Shown here piece by piece: positions 39,391 through 48,769 of a DNA stretch of 64,000 nucleotides; within the stretch, counting starts at the first letter, position 1, and every line of letters starts with the position of its first letter. The notes below the pieces were generated by a model that had not been told where the DNA came from, made no database searches, and worked only from the letters and a program-made list of their open reading frames with translations. Source of the stretch: Meira nashicola (lineage: Eukaryota; Basidiomycota; Exobasidiomycetes; Exobasidiales; Brachybasidiaceae); NCBI GenBank assembly GCA_001600355.1, contig BCJU01000001.1, positions 765,178 to 829,177 of the forward strand. Reading direction: 5' to 3'. The translations under genes were made by a program, and so were the position numbers.

Positions 39391-42225
39391 TCAAATCTGC
39401 TCTTCGGGGATGTTGAACGCATCGACTTCCATGAACTTTTCCCTGAGCTCATTGTTTTCGTGAAGGACAGCAGGAGACATTGCTGGATTTTGTTGCGCCT
39501 TTTTTCCGCGCAGTGTCTTTTTGGTTTTCTTGTTGATTGGCTTGCCCGGCGGCACCATGTACAGATCATCATCATCATCTCGAGCATTGTCTGCTGACAA
39601 AATCTTCTTTGGTGGCCTGCCTCTTTTCTTCGGCGTTGAAGCCTTACCATTTGTGGCGGTAGTCTCGCCTGTCTTTGTACCAGGCTTTTTGGGGCTTTGT
39701 GAGGGTTTGGTGCCATTTGGCACTGAACTGGCACCAGCACTTGGAGTTACTTTCATGCTGCTTTGCCCTTGCCTCCCATATAATGTTGTTCCCAAAGTGC
39801 CCTTCTTTGGGTTTTGACTCATGGCATCGGCTTGTGGTGGTCTCTGACTGATGGCGACATTAAGAGACTTTCCTGAAACCTCTTCATCGTCCGCATTCTT
39901 TGCACATTTCAACGGAGTCAGGGTCTCATCACCTTTCACGAGCCCCCCTTTTGTTTTCTTCGAAGCCCCTTGAGACTGCTCCTGACTGTATTCCATCTGC
40001 AATGTTCTCTTCGCAGCAGCAGTAAGATCTGTGAATTTACCTTTCGATGCTGCCTTATTACCGGGCAGTAGCTGCAGAGCGTCATCAGTCTTAAGTAGCT
40101 TCTTGGAACCAGCTTTCATGTTCGAAACACCTCTCCCGTTCATTTTCTTCGATTTCGTACTTCCAATTAAGATATCATTTGACTCGTCGAAATCGGAATC
40201 GATCGCGCTACTGATCTCACCATCCTCTCTTTGCACATCTTCAAGCGGTGTCAGAAGACTTGTAGATTTGAGAGGTGGCTTTGGATCTTTGTTGTCTAAA
40301 ATAGCATCCAAATCATAACTTTCATCAATCGAATCATTCTTTGGATGAGTGGAATTGGTCATCGGCACATTTGAGCCGTTCGTGGGTTTAGCATCTCGTA
40401 TTGATTCTTTTCTTTGAACTTGTTGTGGCTTTTTGGCGGGAACGCCCTTTTTAAGCTTTTGTGAACTTTTTAAGAAACCGTATGCCTCCATCGCCCCTTC
40501 TGCCAAAGATTTATTCTCATCTATAATCGGTGCCTGAATACTATCCAGAACACTGTGACGAGCGCGATTTCGCGAACGTTTTGAGCTCAATTTGTCGAGC
40601 TCAACAGGTGCATCTTTCCTCTTTGTACTTGAAATAGCTGATGTAGCACTATTATGCTGCACCTTTGACTTTGCTGATGATGTGATGTCATTCACGATTT
40701 CCTCTGAATTTTGAGTGTTTGAGCGCACTCGTGGAATCGGTTTAGGCCGTGAGTATCCTTCTTTCTTCACTGCTGCTGGACGTTTTTGAACCTCTGTTGA
40801 GGCACTATTTGAAATCTTGCTCATTGACACAAATTCAATTTCATCCTCAGCACTCTCATCGTCGCTATGGAAGACGCCGAATCGCCTGTCTTCAAGCCTT
40901 TTCTGTATCTCCTCTTCACTCAATTTCTTAGCAACCTTTGAATTTGCAGGTGGCTTTGCAACATTTACAGTCTTACTCTTAGCAACTCCTGTCTGTTGCT
41001 TGGATTGCTTTAATTTTTCCTTAGCCTGATGACGAGGAGCTGCTTCAGCTGTATCATTTTTCTGACGACGCAACGGTTCAGCGCTACTTTTAAACTTCTC
41101 TGTGGTCAAAAGCTCAGCTCTTGATGTTATCTTCTCTTGCTCATTGTTAAGATCCAGACTGGCAAAAGCCTTCGAAGGAGATGATGTCACGGGAGGATCA
41201 TCGACGTATTGTAATGGATAATCATCCTCGAATTCCTCCATAGTAGTGTCTTGCTCTGCCATGTCTTGCGCTACTGTGGCGTTTTCTACGACTGTGATCT
41301 TTGGCATGGCACCATCAGCCGCATTGCCATTCACTTTTTCTGAGTGCTCGTACGTTGCTTTTTCTCTTATGCTCTCCTTTGCCTGTGTTGACACCGACTC
41401 GATGTCTTTTGATATTTCTGTTTCAGCGACTTGTTTGGCAGCTTGATTTGACATTCTCGAGGGTGGGAGTGGAGCAATCGTCTTAGAGTTTAAGGCCAGA
41501 TTCACACGATCGTTTGGTCTCTGCTGCACCGTCTGACTGCCATTCAAGCTAGCTTTAGCTTCAGTTGGACTGATTTGTTTGTCATGATCACCATCTTTCC
41601 CTTCCATTGTGGGCGACTTGTTTTGCTTTGGGCTTTGTAGAGGCTTTTGCCCCTCTGCCTGAGTGGTCAATTTTGGTACATTCACTCGCTTATGCGGCCT
41701 TTGTCCTTCTTCGTCCAGTGATCCTACATTTTTTCGCTTTTTTCTTGCCTCTTCTTTCTTTTCGACTTCAACGTTTAGGGAATTTGCTTTTTCACTTGCT
41801 TTGTTGTTCTGGGAAGGGCTTTTGAACCCCAATTGAACATTCTTTGCCTTTTCAATTGGCAGGGAGGATTTCACTTTGTCGTCTTTGTTCAAGCTGTGAA
41901 CAGATTTTTTATTTTGCTGCATTCCACTATCATCATTATAAGTGTTGATGATGAATTCTGTGCCACTTCCTTTAGCTGTACTGCTATCTGACCATTTTGC
42001 TACATTTGTCGACTCGGAAAGGGGGTCAGAGGATGTTTGAACTTGAATGTATGCGCTAGTTTTTAACGCATTCCGATCAGTTCGTGATTCTTGCGACCTT
42101 ATTAGATCACCTTCTATGTGCAGCGAATCAAACTTTAATACATCAATAGAAGAAGGGTCGAATGGCTGAAAGGGTGGAGGAGATGGGGATAAGCCAAATG
42201 ATAATCTTTCTACAGAGGTCATCAT
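39391..42225 (-). CDS. Large disordered nuclear protein with AT-hook, function unknown
   Basis: 944 aa, intronless, almost wholly low-complexity: Lys/Ser/Asp/Gln-rich, with acidic patches (EEFEDDYPLQYVDDPP) and basic ones (LSSKRSRNRARHS). A canonical AT-hook, KRGRPPKK, lies at about 862-869, followed by an Asp run. The compact C-terminal end, HENNELREKFMEVDAFNIPE, may be a conserved docking helix. RFGVFHSDDESAEDEIEFVS in the middle looks like a casein-kinase-type acidic motif. These features suggest a chromatin protein. It shares a promoter region with RFC3, which fits a chromosome role but does not prove it. No family was recognised. Confidence 0.8.
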   Translation of the reverse strand: MMTSVERLSFGLSPSPPPFQPFDPSSIDVLKFDSLHIEGDLIRSQESRTDRNALKTSAYIQVQTSSDPLSESTNVAKWSDSSTAKGSGTEFIINTYNDDSGMQQNKKSVHSLNKDDKVKSSLPIEKAKNVQLGFKSPSQNNKASEKANSLNVEVEKKEEARKKRKNVGSLDEEGQRPHKRVNVPKLTTQAEGQKPLQSPKQNKSPTMEGKDGDHDKQISPTEAKASLNGSQTVQQRPNDRVNLALNSKTIAPLPPSRMSNQAAKQVAETEISKDIESVSTQAKESIREKATYEHSEKVNGNAADGAMPKITVVENATVAQDMAEQDTTMEEFEDDYPLQYVDDPPVTSSPSKAFASLDLNNEQEKITSRAELLTTEKFKSSAEPLRRQKNDTAEAAPRHQAKEKLKQSKQQTGVAKSKTVNVAKPPANSKVAKKLSEEEIQKRLEDRRFGVFHSDDESAEDEIEFVSMSKISNSASTEVQKRPAAVKKEGYSRPKPIPRVRSNTQNSEEIVNDITSSAKSKVQHNSATSAISSTKRKDAPVELDKLSSKRSRNRARHSVLDSIQAPIIDENKSLAEGAMEAYGFLKSSQKLKKGVPAKKPQQVQRKESIRDAKPTNGSNVPMTNSTHPKNDSIDESYDLDAILDNKDPKPPLKSTSLLTPLEDVQREDGEISSAIDSDFDESNDILIGSTKSKKMNGRGVSNMKAGSKKLLKTDDALQLLPGNKAASKGKFTDLTAAAKRTLQMEYSQEQSQGASKKTKGGLVKGDETLTPLKCAKNADDEEVSGKSLNVAISQRPPQADAMSQNPKKGTLGTTLYGRQGQSSMKVTPSAGASSVPNGTKPSQSPKKPGTKTGETTATNGKASTPKKRGRPPKKILSADNARDDDDDLYMVPPGKPINKKTKKTLRGKKAQQNPAMSPAVLHENNELREKFMEVDAFNIPEEQI

Positions 42226-42878
42226 TGAAATTGGATGATGGTATTAGACCAAAACGGTTGGAGAATCTAGCGCAGTCAAAGTCCAATCAATGTCTTCAAA
42301 GTAGAATACTCTGTAAAGCAATAAAAATTGATGCACGGCCCCGAATTAATTCACTTCACGCCAACTTTGAAATAATTACAATCCGAAGACAATTACCGTG
42401 GAAATATAAACGGAGATTTATTCAGTTCGTTTTGCTAAAGCTGTGCAATATATTTCGTTTGCAAATTTATTCGTCTTTTGTACTTAGCAATTCACCAAAT
42501 TTGCTGCACATATCATAGAAATTATCGTACTTTTCCCACTTCTCATCGTCTATGCCACTGTTTCATGCTTCAGTACATGTACCGAAGGATGTGTAGGGTA
42601 AAGAAGTCTGATTATCTCAGCTGGAGTATTCAGTTCAACAACACTTTAAGTGCTTAACGCGCCCGCCAAAATCAACCTTTAGACGCGTGTGTGTGTGCAC
42701 TGAGGCCGTGCTACCATACATACATGACAAAAAAGCACGCGTCAATGCTTGTAAGCAATTCTTCTTATGCATGTGTTCCTTTGGTGTGTGATTATTGGAA
42801 AAGGACAGCGTATCCCCCATCTTTCACTGTGATCACCAATTCGTTTCATCTTGATCAGGGCAAGATTAAATAGACAAG
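42226..42878. other. Divergent intergenic region, AT-hook protein / RFC3
   Basis: About 650 bp with no ORF of note. It holds the G1/S-type motifs listed separately. Confidence 0.5.
42662..42742. promoter_or_regulatory. E2F-like site and two MluI boxes upstream of RFC3
   Basis: CCCGCCAAAA (42662-42671; TTTTGGCGGG on the other strand) is a strong E2F-type match. ACGCGT occurs at 42683-42688 and 42737-42742. All lie within about 220 bp of the RFC3 start and face the AT-hook gene too. Replication genes are classic MBF/E2F targets in fungi, so co-regulation at G1/S is a reasonable inference. Confidence 0.5.
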
Positions 42879-43967
42879 ATGGCAGACACAGATATGCAAG
42901 AGCTTGAAGAAGTGAGTGCAAGCTTCACAAAGAGCAACAAAGGAAAAGGCAAAGCGAAAGATGTATCGGAGAGTAAAGCAGGGGCAGCCAATGATGAAGA
43001 TTTGCTACCCTGGGTGGAAAAGTATAGACCTGCAACATTGGAAGATCTCGTATCACACAAAGATATCACTTCGACTATTGAAAGGTTCATCGAAAAGAAT
43101 CGATTGCCACATTTATTATTTTATGGTCCACCCGGAACGGGTAAAACATCAACGATTTTAGCAATGGCACGCAAGATCTACGGAACGGGCTTTAGAAATA
43201 ATGTTTTGGAGTTGAATGCTTCAGATGATCGTGGTATTGAAGTAGTGCGTGAACAAATCAAAAGCTTTGCCAGCACACGAAACGTTTTCAGTAATCAAGG
43301 CGGTTTCAAATTGATCGTGCTTGATGAAGCTGATGCAATGACGACAGCCGCTCAAGGTGCATTAAGGAGAGTTATTGAACAATATACACGCAACGTTCGT
43401 TTTTGCATCATTTGCAATTACGTCAATAAAATCATTCCCGCCATTCAATCCCGTTGTACGAAATTCCGCTTCAATCCTCTAGAATTGGATCAAGTCGAAG
43501 GACGATTACAGGTTGTGATCGATCAGGAAAAGTGCAATTTGACCCAAGATGGAAAGACTGCATTGATTAAACTGTCTCGTGGTGATATGAGAAGAGCGTT
43601 GAACATCTTACAAGCATGTCATGCAGCTTACGATCGCATTGATGAGACGGCAGTATACAATTGCACAGGAAATCCACATCCGGCAGATATCGAAAAGATT
43701 GTTGAGACAATGATGCAATCCGAATTTACTACCGCTTATAAACATGTTAGCGAGCTAAAGACGTCAAAAGGAATGGCATTGGCGGATTTGGTGACAGGAA
43801 TCTTTGATTGTTTGACAACGTACAAACTACCACCACAAAGCAGAATTTATCTTCTAGATCATTTGGCTCAGATTGAACACCGTCTCAGTACTGGGGCCTC
43901 GGAAAAAATTCAATTATCTGCACTACTAGGCGGTGTAAAAATAGCACTTCAATTGTCAAAGAAGTGA
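42879..43967 (+). CDS. RFC3: Replication factor C small subunit Rfc3 (human RFC5 type)
   Basis: 362 aa. RFC small-subunit boxes are all present: LLPWVEKYRPATLEDLVSHK (box II), the Walker A motif LLFYGPPGTGKTST (about 80-93), ELNASDDRGIEVVREQIKSF, the Walker B motif LIVLDEADAMT (about 145-155), the sensor region RFCIICNYVNKIIPAIQSRC with the SRC motif that acts as arginine finger on a neighbour, and SRGDMRRALNILQA. The C-terminal collar helices are intact. RFC opens and loads PCNA onto primer-template DNA. The first about 40 residues are Lys/Ser-rich and variable. Confidence 0.96.
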   Translation: MADTDMQELEEVSASFTKSNKGKGKAKDVSESKAGAANDEDLLPWVEKYRPATLEDLVSHKDITSTIERFIEKNRLPHLLFYGPPGTGKTSTILAMARKIYGTGFRNNVLELNASDDRGIEVVREQIKSFASTRNVFSNQGGFKLIVLDEADAMTTAAQGALRRVIEQYTRNVRFCIICNYVNKIIPAIQSRCTKFRFNPLELDQVEGRLQVVIDQEKCNLTQDGKTALIKLSRGDMRRALNILQACHAAYDRIDETAVYNCTGNPHPADIEKIVETMMQSEFTTAYKHVSELKTSKGMALADLVTGIFDCLTTYKLPPQSRIYLLDHLAQIEHRLSTGASEKIQLSALLGGVKIALQLSKK

Positions 43968-44100
43968 CGTTCTTAGTAAAATCATCGAATGTGATTGTAT
44001 ATTGTCAAATTAGCATAAGTCATGAAAACATAATCTTTCCCACATACGGGCTGATCTATTGCTCTGTTTACCGTTTGATTTTCAATATTGTCTGCTATAC

Positions 44101-45273
44101 TTACAAATGACCTCGACCTTCCTCTTCTAATGCTTTTCGTACTGCTTCGATGACTTTTGCATGTACTGATGCATGTGCTGCTACCACACCCTTGTTGTTC
44201 TTTAAAGTCCGTCCGATGGAGAAGTCTAGAGGTCTACCTTTTGCGTCAGACACTTTCCCGCCTGCTTCGGTAACGATCAAACATCCTGCTGCATGATCCC
44301 AAATCTTTTCTTGATAAGAACCATCTCCGACTGGAAGACGAAGATAGATATCACCATCACCGCGTGCAACACTTGCATATTTTGCTTGACTGTCCATGCG
44401 TACGCTTGGAGAAGAGATTCCAAGAAATTCGGCAATTTTAGCATTGGTGCCTTGAGAAGAATGTCCTGCTTCAACACTTTCACAGAAAGAAGCTTTTGAT
44501 AGAGTATCTGGGGTGATATCACGAGTTTCAATCGGTGTAAGTTCAATGGAAGAGGTAGCATGTAATGGTCGTTGGAATGCTCCCTTTCCTTCCGAAGCCA
44601 CAAAGATGACACCTAGGTCATCTCTCTGTTTTACCTCATCCAGATTACCTTCTTGAGGTTTCTTTGAAGTTTTGTCGATCGGCAGATTTGGACATCCCAT
44701 AACACCCAAACGAACTTCTCCGTCAACGATCAAAGCTAAACAGACAGCATATTGTCCTCCACGCAAGAAACCTTTGGTTCCGTCGATTGGGTCAAGAGTC
44801 CACATTCTACCTTTGATACCTCCTTGACAATTTCCTTTATCGATTGCTTCTAAGATTTCATCTTCAGATAATGGCTTTTCTAATTTGTCCACTCCCTCGG
44901 CCGTCAAACCTTCATTTACCAAACCAATAACTTTTTCCTTCAAAGCAACTTTGTCTGCATCCTTACTACGTAAATCATCAGCATCTTCTTCTCCTACAAT
45001 TTTATCATTAGGAAAATGTTTAGTCAAAATTTGATTAATGATTGCTTGAGCTGAAAAATCTCCAACGGTTACTGGTGATTTATCGGATTTTGTTAAAGAT
45101 GAAATTGAAGTTTGAAGAACTTTTTGTGTAATTAAAGAAGCCCTTCTGACGGCTTCGATTGCAACTTCTTGTTCTCGACGATAATCAGACATTGTTCTTA
45201 TAATTTGTTGACTTGCTCTGAAATTTGCAATTTTGTTTTTGTAAGGTATTGTAAGTAATCGTCTACAAAGCAT
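44101..45273 (-). CDS. MET22: 3'(2'),5'-bisphosphate nucleotidase (Met22/Hal2)
   Basis: 390 aa from the first ATG. An internal Met at 45192 would give 363 aa (MSDYRREQEVAIEAVRRASL), close to the yeast enzyme. The 27-residue extension (MLCRRLLTIPYKNKIANFR...) is Arg/Lys-rich with no acidic residue and looks like a mitochondrial presequence, so two start sites could give two locations. Metal-binding motifs of the inositol-phosphatase superfamily are intact: VGEEDADDLR, TLDPIDGTKGFLRGGQYAVC and KIWDHAAGCLIVTEAGG. The enzyme removes the 3' phosphate from PAP made in sulfate assimilation and is a lithium/sodium target. Confidence 0.94.
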   Translation of the reverse strand: MLCRRLLTIPYKNKIANFRASQQIIRTMSDYRREQEVAIEAVRRASLITQKVLQTSISSLTKSDKSPVTVGDFSAQAIINQILTKHFPNDKIVGEEDADDLRSKDADKVALKEKVIGLVNEGLTAEGVDKLEKPLSEDEILEAIDKGNCQGGIKGRMWTLDPIDGTKGFLRGGQYAVCLALIVDGEVRLGVMGCPNLPIDKTSKKPQEGNLDEVKQRDDLGVIFVASEGKGAFQRPLHATSSIELTPIETRDITPDTLSKASFCESVEAGHSSQGTNAKIAEFLGISSPSVRMDSQAKYASVARGDGDIYLRLPVGDGSYQEKIWDHAAGCLIVTEAGGKVSDAKGRPLDFSIGRTLKNNKGVVAAHASVHAKVIEAVRKALEEEGRGHL

Positions 45274-45662
45274 TCATGCAATCAATGATGGTTTGAATCG
45301 TCATGCATTCTTCTCAAAACGCAATTCAGGTTCTTAATTCCTTCAAAAAACTGCTTTCTTAGTGCGGAAAAGCCCAGCAATATGTTCACACACATACGCA
45401 AAGGGTGGAGGATTTTTTGGCAGAAAAGCTTTCTTCGCGCGTGCACAACATGGCGCCGGTTTTATGCGTGGGTGCATACCTAACAGGTCTTTTTTATTTG
45501 ACGGAGTATCCGGACGAGGGCGCGTGCGTACACGCTTTTCTGAGAAAATGAAAGAGAGCACGGAGGAGAAGATGAGAACATTTGGTTGAATGCATTCATA
45601 GACTAGACTATTGTTTTGGCCGTCATCACGTCCTAAAGCAGATCATTTCTAATCACATCAAA
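45274..45662. other. Divergent promoter, MET22 / GCV3
   Basis: About 390 bp with the usual divergent layout. GC-richer patches with gcgcgtgc and gtacacgc lie around 45438-45535. No coding exon was found; the frames open here lack an ATG. Confidence 0.5.
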
Positions 45663-46234
45663 ATGTTGGCCTCTTTACGCTCTGCTCAACCTATCCTTAC
45701 ACGTTCCGTTTGCCGTGTTAATCAAACATCAAGGATTGCCCTTCCTCTTCAACGTTCTTTTGCTTCTTCTTCGATTACACAAAAAGTTTCTATTCGTTAT
45801 ACAGCTGAACATGAATGGGTTAAATTTGATGATGCAAATGCGACAGGTTTAATCGGAATTACAGATTATGCACAAAAGAGTCTAGGAGATGTTGTATATG
45901 TTGAATTGCCAAGTGAAGGTTCAGAAGTTAAACAAGGAGGTGAGTAGAGATGGAAGGTGTTTAATTTGAGAGAATTTAAATATCTGATCGTAACCTTTTC
46001 AACTTTTTAGAACAAATTGGAGCCGTAGAATCTGTTAAAGCTGCTTCCGACATTTACTCTCCCGTTACAGGTCAAATCGAAAGTGTGAATGACAAACTTG
46101 GTGCTGAACCTGGATTGTTAAACAAATCACCCGAAGAAAAAGGATGGTTGTGCAAAATCAAATTGAACAATCCCGCCGAATTTGAAGAATTATTGGATGA
46201 AGAAGCATATAAGAAATTAACAGAAGATGCTTAA
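45663..46234 (+). CDS. GCV3: Glycine cleavage system H protein, mitochondrial, two exons
   Basis: Exons 45663-45939 and 46011-46234. The 71-bp intron begins GTGAGT, ends TTTAG and is phase 1. The product is 166 aa. Residues 1-40 are an Arg/Ser-rich mitochondrial presequence ([20 protein letters not shown]). The H-protein fold follows: [32 protein letters not shown] and the lipoylation site [18 protein letters not shown], whose Lys is residue 102. The C-terminal [17 protein letters not shown] is also typical. The lipoyl arm carries the aminomethyl group between the P, T and L proteins during glycine breakdown. Confidence 0.96.
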
Positions 46235-46479
46235 AAGTGACAAATTCACAATCACGGTTATAAAACCTTTTCTAAAGCATCTATTAAACTATCCATGTAA
46301 TTTCGATTTGATCACATGGCCTTCAACTGCCAGATCGAAATCCGTTGTACGAAATAAAAAGAAAAAGTGAAAGCAAAAGAACAGGGTATGATACACGATA
46401 CATAAGAACAATACAACCTTGAGAGAAAAAAGCACTAAAACGGATTGATATATGATTGTCCCAGAAAGCCTAATAACGT

Positions 46480-47397
46480 CTAAATGTCCGCTCCAGGAAT
46501 GCGACCTTTTGGTGGAGGTGACATGGTATGTTGAGGATGATGTGAATAATCAATATACGCAGGAGGAACTGATTCACCTGCATTACTCTCATAAGAAGTA
46601 GGATAATGTTCACCTTGAGGAGTAACACCTTGATGGTAAGATCCACTTGCAGCATGCATATGAGAAGGAGCGGCAGAATGTGAGCGCGAAGGAGGTGCAT
46701 TATATGCGTTTCCGTATTGATCATAAGACAATTGAGATGCATGAGAGGGCATACCACCATAATTAGCAGAATATTGACTTTGATCTTGTCCATATCCTCC
46801 GTAGCTTGGATCATATTGTGGTTCTGCGAATCTTTCTTGTCCGCCGCCGCCTCCACCATAACCGTAATCGTATCCTCCGTAAGAGCTTCCGTAACCTTCT
46901 GATTGACCGGCATTAGGATGAGTATAATTTTGTCGGAAACCTTCAGAGCCGCGATAATATCGATTATTCATTTCATTCATTGCCATTCCATCTTCGTAAT
47001 CCGAAGGTCCGCGTTTATGTGTAGCTGATTCTCCATAAGATATACTATTGCGTGGACTTGAAGCGAATGCATCATTATCATAATCATCTCCTCGAACGGG
47101 TGCAAATTGAGCCCTATGAGCAGCACTTGCATTTCTTCCAAACGTTGGAGGCGGATGATAAGTTCCTAAATCACCTCCAACTGCAGCCCTACGTAACCTC
47201 TTTTTATTTCTACTTCTCTTTACGCAACAACAAATAGCTATAATCAAAGCGATTAAAACTACAAGTGCTATACCCGCAATCAATCCTACAAAACCCCATC
47301 GAGATCCTCCAATCTTTGGCAATTGTCTCCATGTGCTCGAACTAGGTTCATATCGTTTCACTACCCTTGAAGGGGCAGCATTTGTTGAAGGTTGCAT
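46480..47397 (-). CDS. Single-pass membrane protein with Tyr/Gly-rich cytosolic tail
   Basis: 305 aa. A short N-terminus without signal peptide precedes one strong helix (about 35-58, GFVGLIAGIALVVLIALIIA) followed by CCCVKRSRNKKRLRR, so the long C-terminal part should be cytosolic. The tail is rich in Tyr, Gly, Ser and Pro (YGSSYGGYDYGYGGGGGGQE, YDPSYGGYGQDQSQYSANYG) and contains PPAY near the end (ESVPPAYIDYS), a PPxY motif that WW-domain ubiquitin ligases such as Rsp5 bind. The build resembles fungal cortical or wall-stress membrane proteins, but I recognise no named family. Confidence 0.78.
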   Translation of the reverse strand: MQPSTNAAPSRVVKRYEPSSSTWRQLPKIGGSRWGFVGLIAGIALVVLIALIIAICCCVKRSRNKKRLRRAAVGGDLGTYHPPPTFGRNASAAHRAQFAPVRGDDYDNDAFASSPRNSISYGESATHKRGPSDYEDGMAMNEMNNRYYRGSEGFRQNYTHPNAGQSEGYGSSYGGYDYGYGGGGGGQERFAEPQYDPSYGGYGQDQSQYSANYGGMPSHASQLSYDQYGNAYNAPPSRSHSAAPSHMHAASGSYHQGVTPQGEHYPTSYESNAGESVPPAYIDYSHHPQHTMSPPPKGRIPGADI

Positions 47398-48283
47398 AGC
47401 AGCAGCAACAGCAATATTCTTGATATATTCTCTGTAGTATGACCAGAGATGGTGGTTAATTCTGCAAGATTCTATCCAGAGAATGTGTTCCTTTAGATGT
47501 TGAGAAATTTACATCTCCGCCCTTTTAATTTTTCCCTTTGAGCGGATGACACTGCCTCCGAAATACATCCACAGAAATAAAGAGAAAGGGAAGCTTGAAA
47601 TACATATGCACTGCGCTGCGCTGCGCCTGTAACATGCATTCATAAAGCGGGAAGGAAAAGTGGAGTTTTTTTTCCTGAGCCATTTGTCCTGTCTCAAAAG
47701 TTAAATTAATTTTTACTGGGGGTTGTGCGAATGTCTTTCCTTATATTTTCAAAAAGAAGGGCGCCGGACCTGTTCCTGGCTTGGGCTGAATATGTGGTAA
47801 GACGTTCGATATAAAAAATATAGCCTTGCTACTAGACTATTGTATATAGCATAGTCACTTGAATATATGAGAATTATGATTCATAAATATTTTTCTGAAT
47901 TATTTTATTGATTGAATGGGCACTCTCTTTCTAGAACTTATCGTATACGATCAAAGTGTTATTATTGTATGTGAGTCATCCCTGAGATTGCTTATCAAAA
48001 CGATGAATGTCTTAAAATCACTTTTACTGTTGGTGATGTTCTTGTAGTCTATCAAAGGTCCACTTTGAAGCACGCGTTTCGCCAGGGCGCAAAAAGTCTT
48101 TCCGCTCTAAAGCCCGTACTAGGGCGCATTTAACCTTGGCTTGTACGGAGTGCAAAGCACGTGTGACAGGGATTCAATGGAAACGCGTATGCACTGTCCT
48201 CCTTGAAGTGACATTTTGGAAGAATCCATCATCTTTGTCTCCATTACATCCACTTGTCACACAAAAGAGAAATACATAAAGAA
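47398..48283. other. Divergent intergenic region before LSM4
   Basis: About 890 bp. It contains three tandem CTGCG units at 47611-47625, ACGCGT near 48073 and 48183, and AT-rich DNA around 47810-47960. Short ORFs lack an ATG or a domain. Confidence 0.5.
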
Positions 48284-48769
48284 ATGGTGAGCAATTACAG
48301 CTATTTGATGAGAGCAATCTTTCGACACTTGATACTGATAACCTCTCTTTTTCCCCTCCAGTTACCACTTTCGTTGCTCAATGCAGCAAAAGGAAAACCT
48401 ATCCTTGTCGAATTAAAGAATGGAGAAACATTCAATGGACATTTGGAAAATTGTGATGCATTTATGAATCTAACGTTAACAGAAGTTTATCAAACCAGTA
48501 GTACAGGTGAACAATTTTGGAAATTACCGGAATGTTATATCAGAGGAAGTTCAGTTAAATATTGTAGAATGGCAGACGCATTAGTTGATACAGTACGTGA
48601 AGCAGAAGAAGAAGCAAGAAAGCAAAGACAAAGAACGCAAACTGGACATAATCAAGGAGGTGGCGGCGGTAGAGGTAATAGAGGAGGGCAAGGACAATTC
48701 AGAGGAGGTCAAAGAGGTGGACATGGTGGAGGAAGAGGTGGAGCACAAGGCGGTGGAAGGGGGAGATAA
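48284..48769 (+). CDS. LSM4: U6 snRNA-associated Sm-like protein LSm4, ATG-only first exon
   Basis: The coding exons are 48284-48286 (just ATG) and 48362-48769. The 75-bp intron begins GTGAGC, has a CTGATAAC branch region and ends CCAG. The product is 136 aa and starts MLPLSLLNAAKGKPILVELK, matching the MLPLSLL start shared by LSm4 proteins. The Sm1 motif (LVELKNGETFNGHLENCDAFMN) and Sm2 motif (CYIRGSSVKYCRM) are complete. A Gly/Arg/Gln tail (GGQRGGHGGGRGGAQGGGRG) is the expected RGG extension. LSm4 serves both LSm1-7 (mRNA decay, P bodies) and LSm2-8 (U6). Confidence 0.95.
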   Translation: MVSNYSYLMRAIFRHLILITSLFPLQLPLSLLNAAKGKPILVELKNGETFNGHLENCDAFMNLTLTEVYQTSSTGEQFWKLPECYIRGSSVKYCRMADALVDTVREAEEEARKQRQRTQTGHNQGGGGGRGNRGGQGQFRGGQRGGHGGGRGGAQGGGRGR

